This document shows, piece by piece, positions 1-7,771 of a stretch of DNA of 50,553 nucleotides. The notes under the pieces were generated by a model. The model saw only the letters and a list, made by a program, of their open reading frames with translations, was not told where the DNA came from and ran no database searches. Source of the stretch: Rhodospirillales bacterium. Its GTDB lineage: Bacteria; Pseudomonadota; Alphaproteobacteria; Acetobacterales; Acetobacteraceae. How positions within the stretch are numbered: position 1 is the first letter of the stretch; each line of letters opens with the position of its first letter. The translations under genes were made by a program, and so were the position numbers. The DNA lies in NCBI GenBank assembly GCA_947460455.1, contig CANHKG010000007.1:1-50553 (forward strand). Reading direction: 5' to 3'.

Positions 1-990
1 GCGCTGCCCGGCGTGCAGCTGCTGGTGGAAGACGACGGCCTCAAGCCCGCCCAGGCCAAGCAGATCGTCGATCGCTGGCTGAAGACCGAGAAGCTGAAGC
101 TGTTCACCGGCGTGGTGTTCAGCAACGTGATGGAAGCCATCGCGCCGGACGTGCTGGACGAAGGCGCCATCTACGTCAGCCCCAATGCCGGCCCCTCCTC
201 GCTCGCCGGCAAGGGCTGCCATCGCAACTACTACGTGGTGTCCTGGCAGAACGACACGCTGCACGAAAGCGCCGGCGAGAACGCCAACCGCCTCGGCCAC
301 AAGAAGGTCTTCGTGCTCGCCCCCAACTACCCCGCGGGCCGCGACGCCATCACCGGCTTCAAGCGCTTCTTCAAGGGGGAGATCGTGGGCGAGATCTACA
401 CCCGCCTCGACCAGACCGACTACGCCGCCGAGATGGCGCAGATCCGCGCCGCCAACCCGGATGCGGTGTTCCAGTTCCACCCTGGCGGCCTCGGCATCGC
501 CTTCATCCGCCAGTACCAGCAGGCCGGCCTGGGCGGGAAGATCCCCATGGTCGTCTCCTCCCCCTCGCTCGACAGCACCACGCTGAACGCGGTGGGCGAT
601 GCCGCCCTGGGCATCGAGGTCTCCGCCCAGTGGAACAGCGACTTCGACAACCCCGTGAGCAAGAAGTTCGTCGCCGACTTCCAGGCCAAGTACAACCGGA
701 TGCCCACCTACTACGCCAGCCAGGGCTTCGACACCGCACTCGCCATCGCCGCGGCGCTGAAGGGCACCGGCGGCAAGGCGGACGACACCGAGGCGTTCCG
801 CCGCGAGATGCTGAAGGCCAACTTCCAGGCCACGCGCGGCAAGTTCAAGTTCGGCCCCAACCAGCACCCGGTGCAGGATTGGTACGCCATCCGGCCGGAA
901 CGCGGGGCTGACGGCAAGCTGTTCCTGAAGACCCAGGGGCGGGTGCTGGCGGATCGGGGCGATGCCTACGCCGATCAGTGCAAGATCTAA
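1..990 (+). CDS. Branched-chain amino acid-type ABC transporter substrate-binding protein (5'-truncated)
   Basis: This is the periplasmic ligand-binding component of a LivK-type ABC importer; the frame is already open at base 1, so the N-terminus and signal peptide lie outside the window. The 329 visible residues have the two-lobed Peripl_BP_6 pattern: SNVMEAIAP, then YVSPNAGPSSLAG, the YPAGRDA segment, and DAVFQFHPGG before the hinge. It is followed by two permeases and two ATPases on the same strand, which fixes its role. The ligand is not readable; relatives bind amino acids, amides, urea or aromatic acids. The stop codon is separated from the permease gene by a complete composite palindromic repeat. 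Confidence 0.9.
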   Translation, partial: ALPGVQLLVEDDGLKPAQAKQIVDRWLKTEKLKLFTGVVFSNVMEAIAPDVLDEGAIYVSPNAGPSSLAGKGCHRNYYVVSWQNDTLHESAGENANRLGHKKVFVLAPNYPAGRDAITGFKRFFKGEIVGEIYTRLDQTDYAAEMAQIRAANPDAVFQFHPGGLGIAFIRQYQQAGLGGKIPMVVSSPSLDSTTLNAVGDAALGIEVSAQWNSDFDNPVSKKFVADFQAKYNRMPTYYASQGFDTALAIAAALKGTGGKADDTEAFRREMLKANFQATRGKFKFGPNQHPVQDWYAIRPERGADGKLFLKTQGRVLADRGDAYADQCKI

Positions 991-1108
991 GCAAGCGCTT
1001 CTTTTTTGAAAAAAAGAAGCAAAAAACTTTTATTCATGAAGGCGGGCCTCTCCGCACCTATGAGTGAAGTTTTTTTGCTTCTTTTTGTTCACAAAAAGAA
1101 GAGTCTTT
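991..1108. repeat. Composite palindromic repeat, copy 1 (complete)
   Basis: An A/T hairpin (997-1020, GCTTCTTTTTT paired with AAAAAAGAAGC) is followed by CAAAAAACTTTTATTCAT, a GC-rich centre, an inverted version of that linker, and a second hairpin (1078-1101, CTTCTTTTTGT/ACAAAAAGAAG, 11 perfect pairs). The whole unit is one imperfect inverted repeat. Five related copies occur in the window. It fills the gap between the binding-protein and permease genes, and its right end AAGAAGAG lies at Shine-Dalgarno distance from the next ATG. Confidence 0.85.
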
Positions 1109-1112
1109 CTTG

Positions 1113-2027
1113 ATGACCTTGCTTCTGGAACAACTCCTGAACGGCCTCCAGTTCGGCGTCATGCTGTTCCTGATGGCGGCCGGGCTCACGCTCGTGTTCG
1201 GCATCATGGGCCTGATCAACCTGGCCCATGGCTCGCTCTACATGATCGGCGCCTATGCCGCCGCCTGGGCCACGCTGCAAACCGGCTCGTTCGTGCTGGG
1301 CCTGCTGGCGGGCCTGTCGGCGGCCGCGGTGCTGGGCATGGCGCTGGAGGCGGTGATCCTGCGAAGGCTCTATGCGCGTGATCACCTGGACCAGGTGCTG
1401 GCCACCTTCGGCGTCATCCTGTTCTGCAATGAAGCCGTGGCGATGATCTTCGGCCGCCAGCCGCTGATGGCCGGGCCACCCCCGTGGCTGTCGGGCGCGG
1501 TGGAGATCGTGCCGGGCGTGCCCTATCCTGTGTATCGCTTGGCCATCATCGCCACCGGGTTGCTGGTGGCCGCCGGGCTCTATGTGCTGATCTCGCGCAC
1601 CCGCATCGGCATGCTGGTGCGCGCGGGGGCGACGCACCGGGAGCTGGTGGGCGCACTCGGGGTGCGGATCGGGCTGCTCTACACGGCCGTGTTCGGCCTC
1701 GGCGCGCTGCTGGCCGGGCTGGCGGGCGCGCTCACCGGGCCGCTGCTCGCGGTGCAGGTGGGGATGGGCGAGCGCATCCTGATCACGACCTTCGTGGTGA
1801 TCGTGATTGGCGGCCTTGGTTCCATCCGCGGTGCGCTGGCCGGTGCGATGCTGGTGGGCATGGTCGATACGCTCACCCGCGGCTTCCTGCCCGCCACGCT
1901 GCGCGCCGTGCTGCCGGCCAGCGAGGCGGATGCGCTGGGGGCGGGCCTGTCTTCCATGGCGGTGTTCATCCTGATGGCGATCGTGCTGCTGTGGCGCCCC
2001 AGGGGCCTCTTCCCCGCCCATGCGTGA
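1113..2027 (+). CDS. livH: Branched-chain amino acid-type ABC transporter permease (LivH family)
   Basis: This inner-membrane permease forms half of the translocation channel with the next gene product. It has 304 residues with eight or so hydrophobic segments. The N-terminal NGLQFGVMLFLMAAGLTLVFG and INLAHGS are the hallmark of LivH proteins, and GGLGSIRGALAG near residue 240 is the conserved cytoplasmic loop that contacts the ATPase. The ATG at 1113 is chosen over the TTG at 1110. The purine-rich AGAAGAG at 1097-1103, within the right arm of the upstream repeat, is the only ribosome-binding-like sequence in place. The gene overlaps the next one by 8 bases. Confidence 0.93.
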   Translation: MTLLLEQLLNGLQFGVMLFLMAAGLTLVFGIMGLINLAHGSLYMIGAYAAAWATLQTGSFVLGLLAGLSAAAVLGMALEAVILRRLYARDHLDQVLATFGVILFCNEAVAMIFGRQPLMAGPPPWLSGAVEIVPGVPYPVYRLAIIATGLLVAAGLYVLISRTRIGMLVRAGATHRELVGALGVRIGLLYTAVFGLGALLAGLAGALTGPLLAVQVGMGERILITTFVVIVIGGLGSIRGALAGAMLVGMVDTLTRGFLPATLRAVLPASEADALGAGLSSMAVFILMAIVLLWRPRGLFPAHA

Positions 2028-2982
2028 GTCCCCGCGCCAGATCTTCGTGCTGGTCGCGTCCTTCGCGCTGCTGGCGGCACTGCCCTGGATCGCCGGCGCG
2101 GTGGGCCGGCCGGATCTGGTAACGCTGGGCAGCCAGGCCTGCGTGATGGCGATCGCGGCGGCCTCGCTCGATCTGCTGATGGGCCGCACCGGCCTGCCGA
2201 GTTTCGGCCATGCGGCATGGCTTGGCCTGGGCGCCTACACCGTGGGCATCCTGGCCTTCCATGCGCGCGACCTCGGGCCCCCATGGGACCAATGGGCGGT
2301 GCAGGCCTGGGCGGTGTGGCCGCTGGCGGTGCTGGTGCCCGCGGCACTGGCGGCGGTGATCGGGGCGCTGTGCCTGCGCACCTCCGGCATCAGCTTCATC
2401 ATGATCACGCTGGCCTTCGCGCAGATGTTCTTCTTCCTGTTCGTGGCGCTGAAGACCTATGGCGGGGATGACGGCCTCACGCTGCGTCGCCGCTCCACCA
2501 TCCCCGGCATCGCCCCGCGCGACGACGTCGCGTTCTTCTACGTCTGCCTCACCGCCCTGGTATTGGTCCTGCTGCTGCTGCGCCGCGTCGCCGCCAGCCG
2601 CTTCGGCACGGTGCTGGACGGCATCCGCCAGAACGAGCGGCGGATGATGGCGATCGGCCTTTCGCCCTTCCCCTACAAGCTCGCCGCCTTCGTGCTCTCG
2701 GCGGGCATCGCGGGCCTGGCCGGCGCGCTGCACGTGAACCTGTTCCGCTTCGCCAGCCCCGATCTGCTGCACTGGACCATGTCGGGCGAGCTGATGGTGA
2801 TGGTGGTGCTGGGCGGGCTCGGCTCGCTGTGGGGGGCGATGTTCGGTGCCGCGGCGATGGTGGTGCTGCATGCCGTGCTGGCGCAATGGACGGAGCATTG
2901 GCAGATCGTGCTCGGCCCGATCCTGGTGGCCGTGGTGCTGCTGGCGCGGCGCGGGCTGTGGGGGGCGCTGGGCGGCAAATGA
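2020..2982 (+). CDS. livM: Branched-chain amino acid-type ABC transporter permease (LivM family)
   Basis: This is the second permease of the importer, 320 residues with about nine hydrophobic stretches. Family landmarks are SLDLLMGRTGLPSFGHAAW near residues 47-66, SGISFIMITLAFAQMFF near 125-140, and the coupling loop VVLGGLGSLWGAMFG near 262-277. Translation probably couples to the preceding gene, whose stop codon overlaps this start. The TGA stop (2980-2982) is shared with the first bases of a 95-nt structured repeat, so the C-terminus GALGGK sits directly against that element. Confidence 0.93.
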   Translation: MRESPRQIFVLVASFALLAALPWIAGAVGRPDLVTLGSQACVMAIAAASLDLLMGRTGLPSFGHAAWLGLGAYTVGILAFHARDLGPPWDQWAVQAWAVWPLAVLVPAALAAVIGALCLRTSGISFIMITLAFAQMFFFLFVALKTYGGDDGLTLRRRSTIPGIAPRDDVAFFYVCLTALVLVLLLLRRVAASRFGTVLDGIRQNERRMMAIGLSPFPYKLAAFVLSAGIAGLAGALHVNLFRFASPDLLHWTMSGELMVMVVLGGLGSLWGAMFGAAAMVVLHAVLAQWTEHWQIVLGPILVAVVLLARRGLWGALGGK

Positions 2983-3075
2983 TACCAACCCCGGCAATCG
3001 TCGACGCTTCCGGCGATCGCCGGGGTTGGTATCGCGCGCCGGGCTGGCCGGTGGCGGCGCGCGAAACAAAGACTC
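2981..3075. repeat. 95-nt structured element, copy 1 (GATACC hairpin plus tail)
   Basis: The left arm 2981-3003 (GATACCAACCCCGGC...) pairs with 3011-3033 (...GCCGGGGTTGGTATC) across a 7-nt loop. The 23-position stem has one mismatch and one wobble pair. A 42-nt tail (3034-3075) ending AAACAAAGACTC follows. The copy at 6051-6145 has the same geometry and tail but different paired stem bases. The element begins within the TGA stop of the upstream permease gene. Confidence 0.88.
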
Positions 3076-3130
3076 ATACCGGCCCCGTCGACCCATTCTT
3101 CATGGGTCGACACGGACAGGGGCCGGTATG
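3075..3130 (+). promoter_or_regulatory. Hairpin enclosing the start codon of the downstream ATPase gene
   Basis: CATACCGGCCCC (3075-3086) is perfectly complementary to GGGGCCGGTATG (3119-3130), and the last three bases of the latter are the ATG start. Inside, GTCGACCCAT (3087-3096) pairs with ATGGGTCGAC (3102-3111), leaving a 7-nt bulge. The AGGGG at 3118-3122, the best Shine-Dalgarno candidate, is therefore also in the stem. This predicts that folding occludes translation initiation; regulation itself is inference. Confidence 0.7.
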
Positions 3131-3871
3131 AGCGCGTTGTTGGAAGTCCGCGGCCTGGCCAAGCGCTTCGGCGGCCTCGTCGCCACCGATGGGCTGAACC
3201 TCGATGTGGCCTCCGGCGAGATCCACGCGCTGATCGGCCCGAACGGCGCCGGCAAGACCACGGCCATCGGCCAGATCGCAGGCGAGATCAGGCCCGATGC
3301 CGGCACGATCCACCTCGCCGGGCAGGACATCACGCGGCTGGGCGTGCCGGCGCGGGTGCGCGCGGGGATGACGCGGAGTTTCCAGATCACCCAGGTGCTG
3401 ATGAACGCCAGCGCGCTGGCCAACGTGGCCCTGGTGGAACAGGTGCGGCAGGGCCATTCCTTCCGCCTCTGGCGCCCCGCCGCGCGCGACGAACGCCTGC
3501 TGGCCCCGGCGCGGGCGATGCTGGAACGCGTCGGCCTGGGCGCGCGGGCCGATGTGGCGGCGGAGGACCTCAGCCACGGCGAACGGCGGCAGCTGGAACT
3601 GGCGATGGCGCTCGCCACAAATCCGCGCCTGCTGCTGCTGGATGAGCCGATGGCCGGCCTCGGCACCACCGAATCCGCCGCGATGACGGTGCTGCTGGCC
3701 GCGCTGAAGCAGGAGGTGTCGATCCTGCTGGTGGAGCACGACATGGATGCCGTGTTCGCCCTGGCGGATCGCATCACGGTGCTGGAAGGCGGGCGGGTGA
3801 TCGCCCACGGCACGCCGGCGGCAATCCGCGCCGATGCGGCGGTGCGCGACGCCTATCTGGGGGCGGCGTGA
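3128..3871 (+). CDS. livG: Branched-chain amino acid-type ABC transporter ATP-binding protein (LivG family)
   Basis: This is the first nucleotide-binding subunit of the importer, 247 residues. Walker A GPNGAGKT is at residues 37-44, the signature LSHGERRQLEL near 147, Walker B LLLLDEP near 166, and the switch histidine in LLVEHDMD near 202. The F-Q-I-T-Q-V segment after the Q-loop is typical of LivG rather than LivF. The frame is open further upstream through the hairpins, but homology begins at ATG 3128 (MSALLEVRGL). The stop overlaps the next start by one base, so the two ATPases are coupled. Confidence 0.93.
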   Translation: MSALLEVRGLAKRFGGLVATDGLNLDVASGEIHALIGPNGAGKTTAIGQIAGEIRPDAGTIHLAGQDITRLGVPARVRAGMTRSFQITQVLMNASALANVALVEQVRQGHSFRLWRPAARDERLLAPARAMLERVGLGARADVAAEDLSHGERRQLELAMALATNPRLLLLDEPMAGLGTTESAAMTVLLAALKQEVSILLVEHDMDAVFALADRITVLEGGRVIAHGTPAAIRADAAVRDAYLGAA

Positions 3872-4554
3872 TGCTGGCGATCCAGGGCCTGCACGCCGGC
3901 TACGGCCACAGCCAGGTGCTGCACGGCATCGAGCTTTCCATTGCGGAGGGCCAAGTGGTGAGCCTGATGGGCCGCAACGGCATGGGCAAGACCACCACGA
4001 TACGCTGCCTGATGGGCCTGCTGCGCGGCACCGGCACCATCACCTTCCGCGGGCGGGACACCACGCGCCTGCCGCCGCACGCCATCGCCCGGCTGGGCGT
4101 CGGCCTGGTGCCGGAGGGGCGGCAGGTGTTCCCCACGCTCACGGTGCGGGAAAACCTCGTGGCCACCTCCCGCCCCGGGCCATGGGATGTCGCGGGGATC
4201 GAGGCGCTGTTCCCGCGCCTGGCCGAGCGCGCCGGCCAGATGGCGGCCACGCTCTCCGGCGGGGAACAGCAAATGCTGGCGATCGGCCGCGCGCTGATGA
4301 CCAACCCGGTGCTGCTGGTGCTGGACGAAGCGACGGAGGGACTGGCGCCGCTGATCCGCGCCGAGATCTGGGGATGCCTCGCCCGCCTCAAGGCGCAGGG
4401 GCAATCCATTCTGATCGTGGACAAGCACCTCGCCGCGCTGCGCACGCTGGCGGATCGGATGACGGTGATCGAGAAGGGCCGCACCGTGTGGCAGGGCACG
4501 CCGGCGGACCTGGACGCGGCGCCGGAGGTGGCGCACCGTTTCCTCGGCGTCTAG
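3871..4554 (+). CDS. livF: Branched-chain amino acid-type ABC transporter ATP-binding protein (LivF family)
   Basis: This is the second ATPase subunit, 227 residues. Walker A GRNGMGKT is at residues 34-41, VPEGRQVFPTLTVRENL follows the Q-loop (a LivF hallmark), the signature LSGGEQQMLAIGRAL is near 130, and Walker B LLVLDEATEGLAP near 150. The histidine after Walker B lies in IVDKHLAAL rather than the usual E-Q-x; D-K-H is an accepted variant in urea/aromatic-type members. The start could be GTG 3868 or ATG 3871; the ATG is preferred. It completes the five-gene transporter. Confidence 0.93.
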   Translation: MLAIQGLHAGYGHSQVLHGIELSIAEGQVVSLMGRNGMGKTTTIRCLMGLLRGTGTITFRGRDTTRLPPHAIARLGVGLVPEGRQVFPTLTVRENLVATSRPGPWDVAGIEALFPRLAERAGQMAATLSGGEQQMLAIGRALMTNPVLLVLDEATEGLAPLIRAEIWGCLARLKAQGQSILIVDKHLAALRTLADRMTVIEKGRTVWQGTPADLDAAPEVAHRFLGV

Positions 4555-4567
4555 TCCCGGAGGAAAC

Positions 4568-6052
4568 ATGCCCGTTGCCAACACCACACTCGGTGCCCTG
4601 CAGGGGCTGACCGACCAGGGCGTGGCGGTGTTCCGCGGCGTGCCCTATGCCCAGCCGCCGGTGGGCGACCTCCGCTTCGCCGAACCGGCGCCCGCCACCC
4701 CCTGGGCCGGCACGCGCGACGCCACGAAGCACGGCCCGATCCCGCCGCAAACCCCCTCCCGCCTCGCGCCGGCCATGGGCGACTACACCCTGCCGATGAG
4801 CGAGGATTGCCTGACACTGACGATCTGGACGCCCGCGCCGGATGCAACAAAACGCCCGGTGCTGGTGTGGCTGCATGGCGGCGCCTGGGTGAGCGGGGCG
4901 GGCTCGCTCGATTGGTACGACGGTGCCCGCCTCGCCCGCGAGGGCGGCATGGTGGTGGTGGGGGTGAACTACCGCCTCGGCGCGCTGGGCTACCTGAAGC
5001 ATCCCGCCCTGCCGGAGGACGACCTCGGCACGCTGGACCAGATCGAGGCGCTGCGCTGGGTGGCCGCCAACATCGCGGCCCTCGGCGGCGATCCCGGCTG
5101 CGTGACGGTGATGGGGCAATCCGCCGGTGCGGCGAGCATCGGCCGCCTGATCATCGATGGCCGCGCCCGCAAGCTGTTCCACCGCGCCATTCTGCAATCC
5201 GGCGGCTTCGGGCGCGATCCGCTGACGCGCGCCGAGGCACAGGCAACCCATGCGGAGATTTTGCGCGCGGCGGGCGTGGACCCGGAGGCGCCGGATGTCC
5301 TGGCGCAACTGCGCGCGGTGCCGACCGACGCCCTGCTGGCCGCCACCGGCAAGGTAGCGGCGGCCAAGGCACGCTTCGCCGAGACCAACCCGCCCTTCAT
5401 GCCCACCGTGGCCGAGCCGATGACGCAGGCTGAGCTGTTCGCCGCGATCGCGAAAGCCGCCCAAGGCATGCAGGTGCTGATCGGCGCGACGCATGACGAG
5501 ATCCACGCCTTCTTCGCCTCCAACCCCGCCATGGCCAACCCGGACTGGACCGCCAGCGCCCAGCGATTCGCAGCCCTTGGCAAGCGCGTGGATGCGATGG
5601 AGCGCTACAAGGCGCGCCGGCCCGGCGGCACGCTGATGGACTGGCTGGCCGACATCGTCAGCGACCACACCTTCCTGTGGCCGACCATGCGCCTGGCCTC
5701 CGCACTCGCCGATGCCGGGGTGGCGGTGCAGGCGTTCCAGTTCGACTGGGCGCCGCCCGGGAGGGATGGGGGCAGCCGGTTCCGCGCCTGCCACTGCATC
5801 GAACTGCCCTTCGTGTTCGGCAATTTCGCGCAATGGCCCGGCGCCGGCATGCTGCAAGGCGGCGATGCCGCCGAAATGGACGGGCTGTCGGATGCGATGC
5901 GCGCGGCCTGGTGCGCCTTCGTGCACCGCGGCGATGCCGCCACCCCGGCGCTGCCCTGGCCGCGCTACGACACGGCCCGGCGGGCGACGATGGTGCTGGA
6001 TGCGTGCTGCGAAATCGTCGGCGACCCCGCGGGGCTCGAAACCCGCGTCTGA
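4568..6052 (+). CDS. Type-B carboxylesterase/lipase family protein
   Basis: This is an alpha/beta-hydrolase of the COesterase family (para-nitrobenzyl esterase/cholinesterase relatives), 494 residues, which hydrolyses carboxylic esters. FRGVPYAQPPVGDLRF at residues 22-37 is the family N-terminal motif, HGGAW 103-107 forms the oxyanion hole, and GQSAGAAS 183-190 carries the nucleophile serine 185. The acidic residue is probably in THDEIHAFF and the histidine in CHCIELPFVFG, where H precedes E-L-P-F-V-F as in the family. No signal peptide is seen, so it is cytoplasmic. A clear GGAGGA lies just upstream of the ATG, 13 bases after the transporter ATPase. It may process an imported ester. Confidence 0.9.
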   Translation: MPVANTTLGALQGLTDQGVAVFRGVPYAQPPVGDLRFAEPAPATPWAGTRDATKHGPIPPQTPSRLAPAMGDYTLPMSEDCLTLTIWTPAPDATKRPVLVWLHGGAWVSGAGSLDWYDGARLAREGGMVVVGVNYRLGALGYLKHPALPEDDLGTLDQIEALRWVAANIAALGGDPGCVTVMGQSAGAASIGRLIIDGRARKLFHRAILQSGGFGRDPLTRAEAQATHAEILRAAGVDPEAPDVLAQLRAVPTDALLAATGKVAAAKARFAETNPPFMPTVAEPMTQAELFAAIAKAAQGMQVLIGATHDEIHAFFASNPAMANPDWTASAQRFAALGKRVDAMERYKARRPGGTLMDWLADIVSDHTFLWPTMRLASALADAGVAVQAFQFDWAPPGRDGGSRFRACHCIELPFVFGNFAQWPGAGMLQGGDAAEMDGLSDAMRAAWCAFVHRGDAATPALPWPRYDTARRATMVLDACCEIVGDPAGLETRV

Positions 6053-6145
6053 TACCATTCCCTCCCATCGCCGATTCTCCCGGCGATGGGAGGGAATGGT
6101 ATCGCGCGCCGGGCTGGCGGGTGGCGGCCCGCAAAACAAAGACTC
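6051..6145. repeat. 95-nt structured element, copy 2 (GATACC hairpin plus tail)
   Basis: The left arm 6051-6073 (GATACCATTCCCTCC...) pairs perfectly over 23 positions with 6081-6103, with a 7-nt loop. The 42-nt tail matches that of copy 1 with a few substitutions. It again starts inside the TGA stop codon of the preceding gene. Stem differences from copy 1 at positions 8, 9, 13 and 14 are each matched by the complementary change on the other arm. Confidence 0.9.
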
Positions 6146-6217
6146 GTGACAGCCCCGTTGCGTGCGGGACGGCACCGGCCCTAGCTTGTGCCAACAACAA
6201 GACCTGGAGGCTTGCAG

Positions 6218-7744
6218 ATGAAGTTCCGCTCCCTGCTCACCGCAGCCGCGGCCACCGCCGCCGCGCTGTTCGCCCAGCCGGCGGTGGCGCAGAAATCCGC
6301 CGACACGCTGCGGGCGATGTGGATGGACCCGGTCACGCAGATCGATCCGTACTACAACAGCCAGCGCACCGGGCTCATCCTGGCGCACCATGCGTGGGAT
6401 GGGCTGGTGTTCCGCGACCCCAACGGTTTCACCATGAAGCCGCTGCTGGCCGAGAGCTGGAAGCAGATCGACGAGACCACGCTGGAATTCAAGCTGCGCC
6501 CCAACGCCACCTTCCATAACGGCGACAAGGTGACAGCGGCGGACGTGGTGTACACCATCAAGCTGATCACCGATCCCGCCAGCGGCATCTCCGTGCCCAG
6601 CAACTTCACCTGGATCGCGGGCATCGAGGCGATCGACCCGCTGACGGTGCGGCTGAAGATGAAGCAGGCCTTCCCGGCCGCGCTGGAATACATCTCCTTC
6701 GTCACGCCGATCTACCCGCAGGCCTATCGCGAGCGTGTGGGCAAGGAGCAGTACAACCGGGAGCCCGTCGGCTCCGGCCCGTACCGCGTCACCAAGTGGG
6801 AAGCCGGGCGCACCGTGGAGATGGAGCGCTACGAGGGCTATTACGAAGGCGGCGGCAAGGGCAAGGCGCCGATCAAGCGCCTGGTGATCCAGCAGGTGAC
6901 CGACGCGAACCTGATGGTGAACTCGATCATCGGCGGCCAGGTGGATTGGATCTGGCAGTACCCGGCCGACCTGGTGGAGAAGATCGCCGCCCTGCCGAAC
7001 GCGGCCACGCTCACGCAGGAAGCCTTCCGCATCGCGCATCTGTCGCTGGATGCCGCCGGGCGCAGCGACCCCAAGGGCCCGCTGACGAACATCAAGGTGC
7101 GCCAAGCGATCTGGCACGCGATCGACCGGCAGTCCTTCACCAAGAACCTGATCCGCTTCGGCAGCCGCGTGCCGGATGCGCCCTGCTACTACACCCAGTT
7201 CGGCTGCGACCAGGGTGCGGCGGTGAAGTATGATTACAACCCCGCCAAGGCGAAGGCCCTGCTGGCCGAAGCCGGCTACCCGAACGGCTTCGAGATCGAG
7301 CTGGTCAACCCCGGCATGCTGAATGCCTGGGTCGGCGCGGTGCAGGCCAACCTCGCCGCCGTGGGCATCCGCGCCAAGGTCACGAACACGACCTTCGTGG
7401 CGGCGCAGACCCGCATCCAGAAGGGCGAGGTGCCGATGTACATGTCGTCCTGGGGCAGCTACTCGATCAACGACGTGTCGGCGATCATGCCCTACTTCTT
7501 CTCGAACAACGTGGACGACCTCGCGCGCGATGACGAGCTGACGGCCGCCCTGCGCGCCGGCGGCGCCACGGCGGATGCGGAGGCCCGCAAGGCCAACTAC
7601 TCCAAGGCGATCAAAATCATCACCGAGCGCGCCTACTGGCTGCCGATCGGCACCTACGTGACGGTGTACGGCCTGAACAAGCAGCTCGACTTCAAGGCCT
7701 TCCCGGACGAGATGCCGCGCTTCTTCTGGGCGAAGTGGAAGTAA
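6218..7744 (+). CDS. Peptide/nickel-type ABC transporter substrate-binding protein (SBP_bac_5)
   Basis: This is a 508-residue periplasmic binding protein of the DppA/OppA class. A signal peptide is evident (MKFRSLLTAAAATAAALFAQ, cleavage after AVAQ). The mature region shows the family pattern: Y-Y-N-S-Q-R near 45, LAESWKQIDETTLEFKLRPN near 85-105, FHNGDKVTAADVVYT near 108-122, and GSGPYRVTKWE near 185. The ATG at 6218 has GGAGG (6206-6210) at good spacing. No dipeptide-type permease or ATPase genes are nearby, so it is an orphan binding protein, or its permeases are elsewhere. Ligand unknown. Confidence 0.92.
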   Translation: MKFRSLLTAAAATAAALFAQPAVAQKSADTLRAMWMDPVTQIDPYYNSQRTGLILAHHAWDGLVFRDPNGFTMKPLLAESWKQIDETTLEFKLRPNATFHNGDKVTAADVVYTIKLITDPASGISVPSNFTWIAGIEAIDPLTVRLKMKQAFPAALEYISFVTPIYPQAYRERVGKEQYNREPVGSGPYRVTKWEAGRTVEMERYEGYYEGGGKGKAPIKRLVIQQVTDANLMVNSIIGGQVDWIWQYPADLVEKIAALPNAATLTQEAFRIAHLSLDAAGRSDPKGPLTNIKVRQAIWHAIDRQSFTKNLIRFGSRVPDAPCYYTQFGCDQGAAVKYDYNPAKAKALLAEAGYPNGFEIELVNPGMLNAWVGAVQANLAAVGIRAKVTNTTFVAAQTRIQKGEVPMYMSSWGSYSINDVSAIMPYFFSNNVDDLARDDELTAALRAGGATADAEARKANYSKAIKIITERAYWLPIGTYVTVYGLNKQLDFKAFPDEMPRFFWAKWK

Positions 7745-7750
7745 TCCGGC

Positions 7751-7771
7751 TTCAAACTAATAAGGTTTGAA
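7751..7771. terminator. Small hairpin between convergent genes
   Basis: TTCAAAC (7751-7757) pairs with GTTTGAA (7765-7771) around TAATAAG. It spans the stop of the minus-strand helicase and lies just after the stop of the plus-strand binding protein. It has no long T-run, so it would be a weak bidirectional terminator at best. Confidence 0.35.

Noticed and set aside
4388-7117. A 909-codon open frame on the minus strand
   Set aside because: It is antisense to the esterase and binding-protein genes and crosses a structured repeat; its composition is that of a shadow frame.
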